DNA of 64,000 nucleotides from Cylicocyclus nassatus (lineage: Eukaryota > Nematoda > Chromadorea > Rhabditida > Strongylidae), in the NCBI GenBank assembly GCA_958299035.1, contig CATQJL010000001.1:105533661-105597660 (forward strand), in the 5' to 3' direction. Every line of letters begins with the position of its first letter. Position 1 is the first letter of the stretch. Shown piece by piece: positions 24,425 to 39,100 of the stretch. The notes under the pieces were generated by a model that worked only from the letters and a program-made list of their open reading frames with translations, ran no database searches and was not told the origin of the DNA. The position numbers and the translations under genes are program-made.

Positions 24425-24986
24425 ATGAGATAAAGATCAATGTGCTAGAAAATCATCTTAATTGCTTTGAATGTATAAACATCATACAAAGCTGACCAAT
24501 TAAGCAGTTCACGTTATCACTTTTTTCATGCTATAGGTCAGGTAGCTTTCCACAGCTTATCGGTTCCAAGTCATTAAGTGAAGTTTGTTGAAGCGAATCT
24601 GAAATTTTCCCAGTAACTCAAAAAACTGAATAGAACGCTACTAAAGTTGAAAATTTCGAAACTTTATTCCACTCTTTCATACATAACAACCCGTTACAGA
24701 ACGAAAATCTGTGCAACTAAATTTGAAAACAACGTGTCATTTCCATGTTTTAAATGTCATGTATTCTAATCAACAAATTATATACAATCATGTCATAAAC
24801 AATGGGCGGAGCAAAATATTTACACGTATGATTCTTACGCCCCGCCCACAGTCGGGCTATGAACACAAAGGACATTGAACCCACTAAATTATGCCAACAA
24901 CACATAAACAACATGCATCTTTGATTGACTGAGCTCCTCTATGGTTTTTTGGTCGCAAATGGGGAAAGGAGGATAGACTGATAGAA
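24425..24986. other. 3' flank of the F-box gene
   Basis: AT-rich DNA downstream of the F-box stop codon. No other feature seen. Confidence 0.4.
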
Positions 24987-27900
24987 CTATGCGTAGACAG
25001 GCGATTTTCGTCGATCATTGATTTCTTCCGCTGGTGCCGGCTCGCAAATAGATGGATTGTAGTAGAAGAAAGCAAATGTATATTCAACACGGCCCTTTTC
25101 GATGGTCATGTCAACGTAGCCTAAAAGATTAGTCATGGCAATCCTGCGATAAGATAAATCAAATAGGAGGAGTGAGAGGAGGGACGAGGAGGTTTATTCA
25201 GATCAGCAGTGATATTTTTTTAGGTATCTTATTTAGATCATTGCCGAGACTCGCGTAAGCCGCGATAAAACTGGGTAGGAAGGGTTCGGACGACTAGCCC
25301 CAAAAAAATTTTCATAAGGCTACTTTGAATGCTTCCGAAAATTATTTTCTCACTAGTGAAAGCAACTCTTGCATCGTTTTACAGCTCATTTAAGCAGCTT
25401 TTAAAAATTGCAATTAATTCACACTTAGATCCTTCACGAGCAAAACAGATTCAGATAAGACTGCAGATAATTATTTTCAAAGATCTCTCCGAAACTTCTG
25501 GCTCAGCCGTTTATCAACTCAATTTCGTGTTATTGGAACGCGCAGATGTCGAACAACGCGACACCAATGACGATGTCGCAAACTGTGAGGGAACGACGCT
25601 GTCATTGGCTGCGCTGCGTCCTAACACGATTTTCTTGAGTGAAAACAAAATCAAACTGAAAGTTTTCCTAGCGATCTAATCGACGATTTTGGAGCGCCGA
25701 TTCAGAAGCAAAGTGATGTAGTCCCGGGTATCGCTTACAAAAGGGACCTACTTTCGTAATTATCGGAATCTGGACATCCTTGATCTGTCCGGACACTGCT
25801 ATAGGGTACCCAAGGATTGTTTTCATTGCAAATTCTAGTTCTCTTTCTTACCTTCTTCCGGCTCCACTTCAAACTCAGTATCAGCCCCGGCTTCAGCAGC
25901 CGCTTTTAGTGTTTGTTCCATACCGGCAATCAAGTAACTCCGTGCTCCCACATCACTTTCCCGAAACTGCGCGCAGCAGAAACTTATCTGCAAAACGTTA
26001 ATGATGCTTTATTGTCCCCAATCTGAATGGAACCCCTACCTGTACAAAAGTGCGAAATGGAGCTGACGCTAGGGAGTATAGAGCATATTGTAAATCCTCG
26101 CTTGGACAAGGCAGTGGCGAAACCTAAATCGATTACTATCATAGGATGAATTCCTAGGGTTTTTTAGCCAACTAACACTGATAGATTCCACCATAACATC
26201 GACATGTAGCGATAGCTGCTTCAAATTTGGGAGATTCGGAGGATTTGGGCCAAGTAGCCGACCCAGGTAGCCGCCGGGTGTATAAGGGGAACAGTCTAAA
26301 ATGCGATATAAGTCTTCAGTATCGAATTGAAAACAGTATCAAGGTTATATTGGGTGACTGAAACTCTTATGCGAATACTAAACTAGACTCTACATAAGCT
26401 AAACTATCGGTAGCTTATAAAAGTTGAAAATTGCGTCCAAAAATTTCATGCCCTCGTCCAATACCGTACCCAGGAACGTTGATTGGTTGGAGGTACAGTA
26501 CTTGAGGAGAATTTAGAGTTAGTTTTTGGCCATCAAAAAGTCATGCTGCTAGAGATGCGAATACTGAAGGGCTCCATAAGTTCCTCTACATAATAAGGCT
26601 AGGTAAACAATATCCCCGGAGTTTGCTTTTTGCCTTCTGAAAGGCTCCAACAACTCACCGCCAACACTCGTAGCCGAATAGGGATTTCTAAACGCATCCA
26701 CTTCTTTCATAAGGATCGTGACTTCACTTAGATTACTGGCTAGCCTTAGAAGACGTGGTGCCGATGAAGCCATGAAGAGAAGTGGACGTCGACGTCCTCG
26801 CGAGTCAATCAAACGACATTCCGTTGGGTCGTCGCCGAGCTGAAATATTCAAAAAATTCATTGATGCTACAAGATTCCTCTCCTTGCCCTTTCTTCTCTA
26901 ATCCCCAAAGCTACAATAGGCAAAGAGTTTTTCCTTGCGCAAGATAAGAACTCTTCCGGACGATGCTGTTTACCTAGCGACATCGCGCTATCAACGTAAT
27001 GGCTTGGGATCAGAGTTAATCGCACTGACCCATGCCAGATTAACACTGTGCGCTCCAGCAAACATTGTGCACTTAGCGATTACCTTAGTTTTTATTGATT
27101 ACACTTTGAAAATACGAATAGGGAAGGTCCCGGAAAGGTGTATCGCAAAAACTTGACAAATAAAAACTCCCTAAAAATTTCCGCGACTTTTCGCAACAAA
27201 ATTCATACAGTTATTAAAAATACACTTGTTAGCTAAATCCAGCGATAAGGCACTCATAACTGAATCGAGAAGGTAACGCATTTAATCACGACAAATCTGC
27301 TGCAAAAGATCTATGTTTCCAGTTCTTTTAGGATTTTGAGTTCTTTGTATTTAATTATTTTTTTTCACTGTGCAGAGGTGGCCATAAAAAGAATTAGCAC
27401 AGCAAATTCCTGTAACAGACTGGTATTTTGGCGCCAAACCATACCAAACCATACAAGTCTCTAGAAATTTTCTTCAGCATATCATCTTTCGTTACCTATT
27501 TTCTTCCCCTCACAATAACATATTAACCCGGGAAACCAAAAACGCAACGTTTCCCAGATGTTGCACAGGAAACCCTATGGGAAACTATTCACACCTAATT
27601 ATCGCTCCATATTAGTCTGGTTTCTAAACGTCACACCTGCCTTGGTAGGCTCAAAACTTAGCAATTAGCGTCAGTTTACTACTTAGGGTTATTCTGAGCA
27701 TTATGCAGTCAGAAGTCGCCATAAGAAAATCATAAAAAAGTTGTCGTTAGCGAAAAATTCGAGAAAAATCAAAGTCAAGTTTTGAATATCAAGGAAAACT
27801 CTCTTTTTTGCTCTTTAAGAAAAGATTAGAGTCAAGTTGATTTTAACAGCATTTACTATGTTTCATTATTAATTAGCGCCCATCAAAATTTTCCGATTAT

Positions 27901-29281
27901 TTGTTTATTTTTGGTTATTTTCTGATTATTATTCAATTTCGTGCACGTGATTGTATCTCGAAACTTCTAAAAGGCATCCTTCCGATTTGCGAGATTTTTT
28001 CGTATCCATCAAAACTTTTCAAGCCCCTAAGTCCTTGACTATTAAGTATTCATGTATTAATACACAAACCTAGTCACTCCAATCCAAACACTATGAATAT
28101 TCATTGACACCGACAACTCTGTGCGCGCTCGAGAGCATCGATGCGAAGCTAATTTGCTCGTTCATGCACCAAATCATAGGCGATAATTGTGATAATTGCA
28201 CCCCTAGCGAGTTGTGTGTGTGTATATCGCCACTGGGGCAAAACATCACAAGAAAAAATTGCGTTACCGTAGTCGGAATGGGTAGGAAACTCGAGATGAC
28301 CCTTCCTACACATTTTTTAACACTTTCGTTTACTGACTGAGCAAACAAATAGGCCATTATCCTGTCATTATCGATTCTATCTATTTAATCTGGCAATTTG
28401 CTAGGAATCCGTGCCTCCATCTGCCCTAATCCCCCTCTAAAGATTTCCGCATCAAGATAATCATACAAGTCGCATCGCGCCTCTCTTTACTTTAGTGCTT
28501 GATCAAAGCACGATCAATTCCTATTTTTACTATTATTTCCACTTCTCTTTCCTTTTTCCTTCCTCCCTCTCTCCCCTTCCTCGAAAAAAAAAACCACAAA
28601 AATTCTTTACCTGCATTTTGTCATAGAAGCCAAGTACACTTCGTCGAATCGCTCGATGTAGCCGTCGAGAGCACTGCTAAAATAAAAAAATTTTTTTTTG
28701 AAACAGAATTCATTGCTTCGTATAGTCTAAACTATATAGAACTGATAATCAGCCGATCTTTGCAAAATAAGGCTCAAACTGACAAAAACATTCTGATTCA
28801 GTCATCTCCCACGAGATCTACCGTATCCCTAGGTTGGTTGACTTTACACAACAAAACCCCCTAACTTCCGATCCTCATCCGTCATTATGATTTGCACTGA
28901 CAAAGGTGTCAATCAGATAATGACACCTGAGAAAGTGACAGTCGGAAGAAGAGTAAGATTATCTGTACTCAACACAGTCATTTCTCTGACTTAAAGGACA
29001 TGAAAACACTTTGAAGTGTTAGGAAACTATAATCATCACGAGAAATTATTATCTTCAGATCTTCTAGCAAATTTTTTGGCTGATAAGATAGAAGGACTTT
29101 ATTCCAAGAATTTGGATATTTCTTCATAAAAATTTAGCAGGGAAGTCACTCTTGAAAGTCACAGTAACCAAAGCTTTTGTAAACTTACCGTGAAACATAT
29201 TGATTCCTCATAGGTCAAAAAACTATTCAGCATTTGTATCAACTCATCTGGTAGGTTGATGAGCGAAGTTTGAGGACTCAT
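24987..29281 (-). CDS. F-box protein, 270 residues
   Basis: Seven exons on the minus strand fit together in phase: 29281-29189, 28676-28611, 26839-26659, 26295-26177, 26123-26040, 25987-25852 and 25120-24987 (stop TAG); 813 nt. Residues about 7-45 form the F-box (LINLPDELIQMLNSFLTYEE, then CSRRLH). F-box proteins bind SKP1 and bring substrates to an SCF ubiquitin ligase. The middle has RRRPLLFMASSAPRLLRLAS and a leucine-rich-like LPNLKQLSLHVDVM, as in nematode F-box proteins that carry a substrate-binding C-terminal domain. The tail is acidic (EVEPEE) and then hydrophobic. The ATG lies one base after a TTTACAG acceptor, suggesting spliced-leader addition directly at the start codon. The F-box family is greatly expanded and fast-evolving in nematodes, so the substrate cannot be guessed. 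Confidence 0.85.
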
Positions 29282-32200
29282 CCTGTAAAAACGGCACTAA
29301 GATATTTCAAATGTGAAAAAGTGCGCCCATGAATATCCGGGTTTCGATACTATAGGCAAACAAATTAAAATGTACAAATACGGATGAGACAAAAAAGGCA
29401 AGGCGAGAACAGTTCACAAAAGACTACACGGTAGATATCGAGAGTGAATACCGAACAAGCGAAAGCTATGCCACTTCCAAGAATTAACTCAACTCGTCCC
29501 GGCCACGCCCATCGAAGTCTATCTCAGACGAAACGGTGGCGCCACAGTGTGACAATACGTCTACGCGACAATTAGTCTCGACGGAGAGAGAAAATTCTGT
29601 AGAATTCGGACATGTAACCCGAATAACGCACTGGGACGAGTGACCAAGACACGAGAGGCGAGACCTGGTACGGAAAGTGAAAATTAGGGAAATTATAGAA
29701 AAGGAGAATGTAGAGAATTGCAGATTCAAGAAGAAACTTCGAAGCTAAGAAGGCACAAAAAAGGTTTGTCAATTCTATAATATCATATTGTTTCCTCAGC
29801 TGCAAATTAACTGAATTCCAGAGTTTTGCAAAATTGCGTCAAAATTCATTCTATTCGAATGCGTAAATCCCAATAACTTTAATGAAAATCTATGAATTTT
29901 ATGTGCTGCACCCACTGTTTTGTCCAACGATATTGTAAAAGACAAAATCATGAAGTTTTCAGAACCCGCTGCATCACTAATACTATATTCACCAACCGCT
30001 CATGGTAGAGTACGATAGTCAGCAAGAAAATGGGTGTTCCTGTTCCTTTTCCCTTCGAAGTGAAAGTTTGAAAAGTACAAATACTCCTGAAGCAGATGAT
30101 ATGGAAAATTTTGTAGCCGCATACTTGCTCTTTCCTGCGCTTACACATACTTTTATCGAGAGCTTTTACAAAAACATATTTTAAGGGTTACAATCATTTT
30201 TCTTGACCATACCACTTGATGAGGACCTTGGAGCATGTATTTGCGTATCAAATTGAGATAATTGGAACAACTACTCAAAAGACATTAGATAAGACTTTTT
30301 ATGATTCTCTCCCCCTCCCCCTCCCCCTTTCCATTTCAAAGAGCAGAAAAATCAGCAAAGGAACCGCACAGCCAAAAACTCGCAATCGCCAACTGAGAAG
30401 CAAGCCGTTGAGTACGATATTGCGAGCCCATAAAAGAAAGTATATAGCAGCTATAGAAGCCAAAATCCACTAAAACAATCCAACAATCCTTAAATCATCC
30501 GTAAAGAGTCATGAAGAGCGAATACAGAGCCGCATTATGCGCACACAACGACATACGTGCGACACAGTAGGCAAAAATCCAGGCAGGGTCGACTAGAAAA
30601 GTCAAAAGTTGATATTCTGCCAAAAGCAGGCGAAAATCCAGTGAGACATTGTAAAATATAGAAACGGACCACTACAACTTCACAACCGAAACTGGATGAT
30701 AACATTCAAACCTAAAATAAACTGCAGTGACGCAAAAAGGTGCAGTTCTCAAGCCGATTACAGGATTCCTCTACACAAGTTTCCGTCAGCTTACCTGTTT
30801 CTTGTGCACTTACAGTAATACAGTAATCTGATAATAAGCTGTGCGTCACAAGGTAAAGCCGCCTGTGATGTCTCGATGAGTTGCGGCCGAATTCTTGTCT
30901 AGCAGTATAAATAACATACTTCAAAGTATTAACAAAGGCGGATGTCTGATTTGTATTTGCGTATTTCATTCGCAATTTTAAAAGAAAACAGACTGATCCA
31001 AATTGATCCATTGATTTCTGAATTTATTTGTGTCTCGGCTCAAATTCTTTGACGCATTCTTAACGGATAGACTTATATCTTACGCGATGTTGGATGTGTA
31101 AAGCTCAATCTTAGCTCCAAGTATCCTATCCGCTTCCACCATTACATGGGCTCCAAGAAAAGTCACTAACAAAGAATTCTACATAAATCCATGAAATGGT
31201 CAAACACGAAGGTTCTCATGAGCTCGTTTATCATATGATACTGAAAACATTTCGTCTTCGTAATGCTTCAAAATCTGAATGAGTTATCAGTTCAATTATT
31301 AGTAAGATGTTATTTATCACGATTAACCAGAAAATGTTTTGAAAAATCTAAGAAAATTGTGCGCTGGATCCAGATAACTATCCAAATTTCAAATTTAGAG
31401 TTTACAGACAAAGTTTGACATCATGAAAAGTTAGCTAGAAATGCCCAAAACTCTAATATACTATGCAAAAGTGACTATCTGCATCGGCACCACTAAACGC
31501 TTAAAACTCATATTAGCGCTAATGACAATCTAAGCATATGCTCTGCTCCGGAATTCTAGTGAAAGATGCTTTGAAATATTCATTTTCCAATTACTGAAGG
31601 CGAATATGTTACACCAAAAACCATGCAAATTGAAATTTTTCATAAACAATATAGTTTAGAGATATTACCACCTCTACTAAGCACCCATAGATGATTCCAA
31701 AAACAGCGAAAAGTTTCCTAGTCTATATATTATTTGCGTTTGCTTTTTATAGCACAAAAGCCAAAAACAAACACTCGCAATTTTCAACGGAAATAATTTC
31801 TGCAGCAACCCCTATCAGAGCAAATATTCTGGAAAATCTGAGAAGTGCACAAGGGAGATACTGACTTTGTCATTACAGAAAGAATTTCTAATCACGATCG
31901 TACACTGCAGTGGCAAGAATGACTCATTCTGAAATAATGTTGCAGTTTCTCACAGACAGGCCTGCCCATAATCGGAGACGCTGAGCAAGATCTCGCATAA
32001 GTGCATAAGTGCACTACACACCTCACATATTTTCGTGAATCATAGAAAACCATAACTCATGGAGAATAACATGACAGATAAGAGGAGATGACCCTAAATC
32101 AAAGTATAAACGCGCATTTTTTCCTGCAAACATAGCGCCACGAAGCATTGCGCGGCAAATGTCGTAGTAACTGCTTCGCAACGTCGTTAAAATGCGCCTT

Positions 32201-32792
32201 TTATCGTCGGTAGTAAATATGAGGAGAAAAGGCAATAGCAGTGCCATGATATATAGGGCATATAACACACCCGGAACGACGACGGCGATCCGCGCGCCCC
32301 GTGGTTGTCCGGAGAGCCGCCGAGCAGCGGCGAAGCCCGTCGAAACACTCGCCAAGCCGCCCGGCTGGCTGCACTCACCGCAGTCGAGCCGGAGGGCTCT
32401 CGAGATGCGGAAAAGTGCGGACTGATCTCGACTAGAAGTGCTGGCTGCGTGACTTCGCAGAAGTGCTGACGAAAAGTTGAAACAAAGCTCAGAAAATAAA
32501 AGTTTGGAAAAAACTAAGCTGGCGTCACTTTCTGACAGCTTATCACGAGAGATGATGGGTCTATACCTCATGAAAAGCCCGATTTAGCCCATTCATTTCA
32601 TATTTTCATAGCGATTACAGGCATGCGCGTATCATTTGAATGGCTGAACCAGAAGTAGCACCCAAAAAAAGCTTCTTGGTGCTCAACGAAAAATGGGAAG
32701 ACTCACAATTTTACAGTACGTGCAATTCGGATTTGATAAGACTAGACTCCGGGTAAAACAACATTTCCAAAAGAAGAGCGCAATTTACTTAC
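29282..32792. other. Gap with possible weak exons
   Basis: No firm gene. On the minus strand 30898-30795 has a good acceptor and two possible donors (30814 or 30795), and 30086-30019 has an acceptor and a stop, but I could not join them in one frame. 32010-32570 is unusually GC-rich for this window and holds a 182-codon minus-strand frame with no family motif. The remainder is AT-rich. Confidence 0.3.
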
Positions 32793-33121
32793 AATTATAT
32801 GCTATGTCGCTACAGCATTTAAGGATGCAAAAGTTTGAGATTTCAGAAACTTCTCGGCAAAATTCGTACTTGCCGTATGACATATAGAGTTTGCAGAAAT
32901 TTGAAGTAAATTTGGCAGCGGTCACAAATTCATAACAGCAGTTAGGGTCACAAACCTTACTGGCCTAGATGGATACAGTTCTGCAATTCTCTGATATGGA
33001 TACACTGCGAATTCGTTCATTTTTAAGAACTTGAAGTCACCAGGAGAAGTAACTCGAACTCGGCACTGCGAGTAAATAGGGATGTTACTTGAGGCTGTTG
33101 TATTGATACCAACACGATTTA
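32793..33121 (-). CDS. Two adjacent exons of an unidentified gene
   Basis: 33121-32961 follows a pyrimidine-rich acceptor and reads open for 54 codons (including SQCRVRVTSPGDFKFLKMNE) up to a GTAAGG donor. 32868-32793 follows in phase 0 with 25 codons, including three Cys near ILKCCSD, up to a GTAAGT donor. Composition and splice sites look genuine. I do not recognise the family and could not find the first or last exon with confidence. Confidence 0.4.
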
Positions 33122-36100
33122 CTTCGTAATATGTAGTAGGTAAAAGAGATTAAACCCATGAAGAGTGTACCTATTTTCAAGAATTAATAGCAAGCGGAGA
33201 AGGAATTGTCAAATTTTTTGTCACGATGAAGTCGAGAAAAACCACCAGTTGAGGAACCACCATATGAGGAGTTCTAACTAGGTTTCACATATGAGGCAGT
33301 TCTCAGCCCAACACTATGTAAAATTAGAACATTTGACAGGACAACACGCTACTGAAGATGCGGATTCATATAAGTCGATAAAAAAAAGCAAATGCGTAAT
33401 AAACGACTGCAAAGGATTATTTGACATAAGTCAATAACCTTGTGAGTTATCTAACTGCCAAAATTGTGTCTGAGAATGAGAGCTGGAAAATTTCGGATTG
33501 GATATTGGTTGGAAATTTAATATTGCAAGTATGAGTGTTAATAGGGATAATAAGTATACATGCAAGACTATGTGGCGGTGGTAGAAGGATTAGTGAGAAT
33601 AAGGAAAACTGAAAAATTACATAAGTGTGCAAAGTCAACGGAATATACTCAAGTTACCTGGAAGATGATCTCAAAAGTGATGTTTACCATCAAAATGTGC
33701 TATCACTCGACTTTCTTGAAGGCATTCTATCGACCTGAGAAAGTACCACCTTGCACAATATATGTTCTGCTAGCACCTCAAGTACCAATAATTGCCAGAT
33801 CAGACAAGGAAACAGTCCAGCCCTCTAGGCTAATAGGTTGTCCTCTCAGGTGGTCTACACGGCCTGTGTTTTCGCACAGATCGGATTATTTGGTGTTTCA
33901 GCTGCTCGAGCACACCAAAGCCATCACCGCTACCCGGTTATTAGAGGATTTTAGCCGAGTCGATTAGGATATGGTCAGCTGCGGGCTGCTCGACCCGCAG
34001 GTCGCCGACACCTAAGCTGAGCCGACAGATTGCGCAAGTCTGCAGTGTATTTGCAGTCGAGCAATTCCCCCAGTTCCCCTTCCACTTTCGCGGAAGTTTT
34101 GTAAAATTCAACTACAGTAATGTATAATTCGAAACGCACTGGTTCCAGTTGCGCGATACATTTCGACTGCGGCACCGCCCAAATTAACCGCATTATTCGA
34201 CAGGAATTAATGCTGAAATACGTCAATCAACGAATAAACAGTGATAGCATTTGTGAACATGATCGAATATATCTAAAGGTTAAATGGAGGCATCCAATCA
34301 CAATCACGTAAAAGGTTATTGTGATCATATTTGTGTTTGTCTGCACTTGACCACTCTTTGCTCAGTATCACTTACAAAACGAAAGCAAAATCGAATGACT
34401 GTAAAAATGTAAAAGCTCAGCAAAAATAGAGCAAAACGTCTTTGGCAATTTTTGCAGTTTGAAAGTGAACTTGTCCACAGCATTTTAATTTTTCAAATAG
34501 TCAGTATAATTTGATCAAGAACAAGAGGGATGATTTCAAGCGTTAATGTACGCGAATCCCAATAGAGAAATAATCAAAATGATCATAAAAATCTATTCAA
34601 ACAATAGTTTTGCTGAAAAGCAAATTGTCAAATGAATCACCTGATAAGTAAAAAAATTTTTGACTTTGATGCAAATTTGGAGAGAAAAACCCAGTGCTAA
34701 ATTCTATCATAATCCTGTTAGGAGTATAACTAAATAAAAACTGAGCCTTCTCGCATTATTCGTATAGTATGAACGAGTAACCGCAAGCGAAACGCGACGC
34801 GCGAATATAATCACGAAATAGTGGGAAGAAAGCGGAGAGTACGCACATTTGGGGAAATACTGAGCGCGCTGCAGTGGCGCCAAATGGGCGAAAGCTCCAT
34901 TACTGATAGTCCTAATTTTGCATGGACACTACGATCACTCTTTTTCAAAACAGAGTGCAGATGATAAATCGTGGATTTAAGATTATTTGTGGAAAAAAAT
35001 TACAATTAGGTATATCCTATCGTACACGTGCAGGAGATATAATAAATTCGTTGCGCGCAGAGACAAGATGCCTCTGCGGGCGCTTTCTGCGTCTCTCTAA
35101 CCACACACACTTCTATTTGCCTTACCGTCTCATATCTCTTCTAAACACGAACTGCTTAGTCAGATGCAACGGCGTTCCGTCTCTGCGTGCGTTGACTGCC
35201 CATATTATGGAATTCAGAGAATTTCTCGCGGTAGACCGTATCCGGTCGCGGATGCCAAGCGCGATCAACGCGCAAATCACAAGCGATTAGGTGCGTTCGT
35301 GTCGCCTGTTCAGTGCCTTATTTGGCTATCACATTGCACACATTCCATCTATATCTACGCTCAAAGAAATAGCGCATTATCAGAACTAATGTCTAAATAG
35401 TGCTTTATTGTGAAGAGCTTTTTCCGGTTCTTGCTTTTCAAACGAACATAACTTCTCATCAGCTTCTTGCAAATTATAATCTCCTCTGTTGTAAGAAAAA
35501 AGGGGCCCAAGAGTTTCCGTAGATTCTGATTTGATATACGTCACATTCCAAAATTGATGAAAGAGTTGTGAATCCCCCAAAAATTGTATCGCTACTAGAC
35601 TTCAGATAAAACCTGTACATGTGTAAAAAACGTTTATGAAAAAATGGTGATAACTGCGTGGATAAAAGTCGTATTCGGACAAAACTCGATAGCAAGACTT
35701 TTCAAAGGAATAAGATGCCTAGATCCGTCCGTTGCTCAAGCCACAACTCATTTTCTGCCCAGACCGTACTCTTCCCGAAGGAGTCAAGTAGCGCTCTGCG
35801 TGAGATCACGATCCAGGCGGGTGTTTGAATCTAAATTTTTCGGTCACTGGTAAATCATTTGAGGTGCCGCTTGGTAGCTTAGTAAAGTGCTCCAAATAAA
35901 TTTAGAAAGAAAAACCGGAACCCAGACTTGTCTGAACACTGCCCTTAGCCTGATTGCAGATATTCACAGTGTCGTCAGAAGAGGTTTATGATTTTTTTGT
36001 AATACATACGTGCACGTCTTCTCAGCCGGCTATTATCAAATACTTAGTGCTAGTTCTAATCCGCTTTTTGTGATTATGATTGCGTCGTGATAGGATTATA

Positions 36101-39100
36101 TGCAGTGTAGAGCGTATGTGAGCAGAAAACGATCAGCTGCTATTTTCAGCGAATTTGCTTTAGCGGGTAAATTCTTCGAGTCACAAAATCATAGCCAGAA
36201 TCATACTCAAAACTTCGACCAAACTGAATGAATTATTCTCTTCAAAGTTTGGCCGCATTGAATTTGTAAAAATATGAGTCAAAATGGAACAAATATCAAC
36301 AAATCCAGAAGGCGCATCTAAATGAATCAAAAATTCGAAAATGAATGAGAAAGAACACAAAAATCGTACCAGTGGTAGCACTAGCAGTCAGAAGAGTGCA
36401 ATAAGAAGATAACAAGACATTACACCAGTAATTTCAAACTCATTAAACGAGCTGATGAGCAAAAACATCATCGTTAAAGACATGCAGATAAGCGACACTG
36501 AGTCATTTGGAGCCGTGTTCTAGCAAGCAAAATAAGCCCGTATTGAAAGGTGGACAAACGGAAGGGGAAAAGGAAGCAGGGGAAGGGAAAGAGGGTAAAG
36601 ATTGGGATAAGGTTGAGAAGTGGAAGAGGATGACATGTTGTGCGAGATACGGTGAGGAAAAAATGTTGCCTGTTTGCGGACATTTTCTTTTTTCCAAAGG
36701 CGATCTTAATCTCGCAAACTCACACATTTTTATTTCATTAGTGGTCGATCCTGCGGACAAACCGAACAGTCTTATTCCTAGGCGTAAATTTCAATTTATT
36801 TTAGGATGCATAGAAGGAGAGTTGAACTCCAAACGAAATTTGCAAAAAATGTGTCATTTATTTTGAGATTGGGACAACCCAGTATGTTTTAAACACAATG
36901 TCTAAACAAGCTTGACTGCGTGTTCAACAGGTAAATACTTGTAATCTATCTCCTCTAGATTTATTTATTTGATGGAACCAGGTAAGATCAGGTCTGACTT
37001 GTTTAAACAATTTTCCCAAAGCACTTGCTAAGACAAAGTTTCTCAAAGATTGGTCTCGCTAAGTATTTCCTCGCATACTTTGCAAGTTGTAAACGGTGCA
37101 AGCGCGTGTTCAACATGTAAAACGAGGAAGACTGCGAATAGATATGGTAGCGAGATAACTAGTGCATTCACGGACAAAACCCCCAGATCCCCAAAATGAT
37201 CGCCACCGCTCACCGCGACTGCACATACTGACATTGTTCGTACATGTATCAGCTGTAATTATAGGGGATCACGAGGGGCTACCGTAACGCGACGCACCGT
37301 CAGGTAAACGCTTGCGATGGCGGCCAAAGCGCGCCCCAACGATGATTGATGAGGTAACACGTCGAATCGCGACGCGCATTCGTCACGCTACGACGTCACC
37401 GCCGAGGACTACGGTAACCCTGACTGGGGCGATTCAAAAATAGATGATTAATAGGTGAAGTTGTGAGAAATGTCATATGAAAGCGAAACAACCCGCTCAT
37501 GAGCAAGTGTTCGAAAATCGAAGAGAAAGTGTGCGCAAGTTACTGAACTTGGGCATCATCGCAATCATTGTTTATCAAAAAGGGCACGAGGTTACGGTAG
37601 AACGTCATATTTACGTGTAAAAATTGGTGCACAGACTGAAGCGAAACAAATCATAGTCAAACAAATCATAGTTTGAGGTCTAAAGTGTTTGATCTACACA
37701 ACAGCAGTGGAAGTGATGGAGAAAAGTATTTATGGATAAATTTGCCTGAGACATGATGAAATGTTTTCTAATGAGAGTTACAACTATGTGGGTCCGTTCT
37801 TGAAATTATTAAGATGTGATATCATATAGTATGGGTTTCCACATAATAGTCAAGCACGATAGACGGTTTCATCAAAAACAATCAGAACAAAATCTATGAC
37901 CCATCAAAATCAAGCAAATGCCTAAATTAAGCCTAAAAAAATGAACTTCGTTTCACAGTCAAGTACAGAATGTAAAACGCCATTTTCAGAAAAAAAAACC
38001 AGAAATATTATATTATTGATCATGCAAGATCACATATCATCGGCTCACAGTTATATTAAATATCATCAAATTTCTAAATCACTTACACAGCTTATGAATA
38101 GCTTGTAGAAACATTGATTAAGAGAGTAAAATATGAGTAATCGTATAATTCAATTTTTAAGGTATCTCAAGAAACCATCCTTTTTAGATTTTATAAATTT
38201 ACTACATTTTCAAGCGTTTCTGACCGAATGGATATCACGATGATAACTGCATTTTATCGACCTTAAGGGACCTTTCAGTGTTGAGAAAAATACCCTTTAG
38301 AAGTCAGCAATTCTTCGCCTTGCGATATATGTTGAATTCCAGCAATCTCGCTCATAATCGAAAATCTCGCGGGAGCTAATCGAATTACCCTATTAGCTGG
38401 ATTAACGGCGAAAAACTTGAGAAAGAATGACAGACAGTTCGAATTAGGTACGTCACGTGACGGTAATGTAATGAATTCCACGAACTGGATACAGTAACGC
38501 AGACGGATTTGGTGTGCGCGATTTCAAAGCAAATTAGGCGATTATACTCACTGAAGAATTATGGACAAACTGTGACAAAAGTCTCGAAATCTCTGGAGTT
38601 TGACCAGCATAAAGTGTAAAAACAGTGAAAGACCTCAAAACAGGCAGTTAGAAGAAAGTGGAACTAGCATTTCAAAAATTGCTGAGAAAACGGCGACAGC
38701 CTGACTGCGCTGCGTTCAGCCGATGATCGATAATGTATCGGGCGCCGTTTACCCAACGGATTACGGTAAGGGTAAGACCGAGGAATCGGCTATGATTAAA
38801 AGATAAGTAGGCAAGGTGACTATCGCAGAGCATTGACTTTTACGTTTCTCTCAACAAAATGACAACCACAAGCAATTTCGAAAACTTTGCTTTGCACAGC
38901 GCTCTTGAAATTTTTCAGGAAAATTCAAGAAAATTAATACTCGGACAATTTGTAACATTACATCAGAGTGAAGCCAAAGTAAAAAATGAAGGATTTTTCA
39001 ACATTATTACATCATAGCTTTTACCTGAAATGACAGCCATACCCATGTAAAAGCGAATGTAGCTTCTTTTAATAAGTATGAATAGACAGAATTAAGGTTC

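Noticed and set aside
32023..32571. 182-codon minus-strand open frame
   Set aside because: Lies in an unusually GC-rich stretch with open frames on both strands, has no recognised motif, and internal good donor sites suggest it is not one exon.
36507..36866. 119-codon plus-strand frame
   Set aside because: Charged low-complexity start, no family, no splice or start context; antisense frames equally open.
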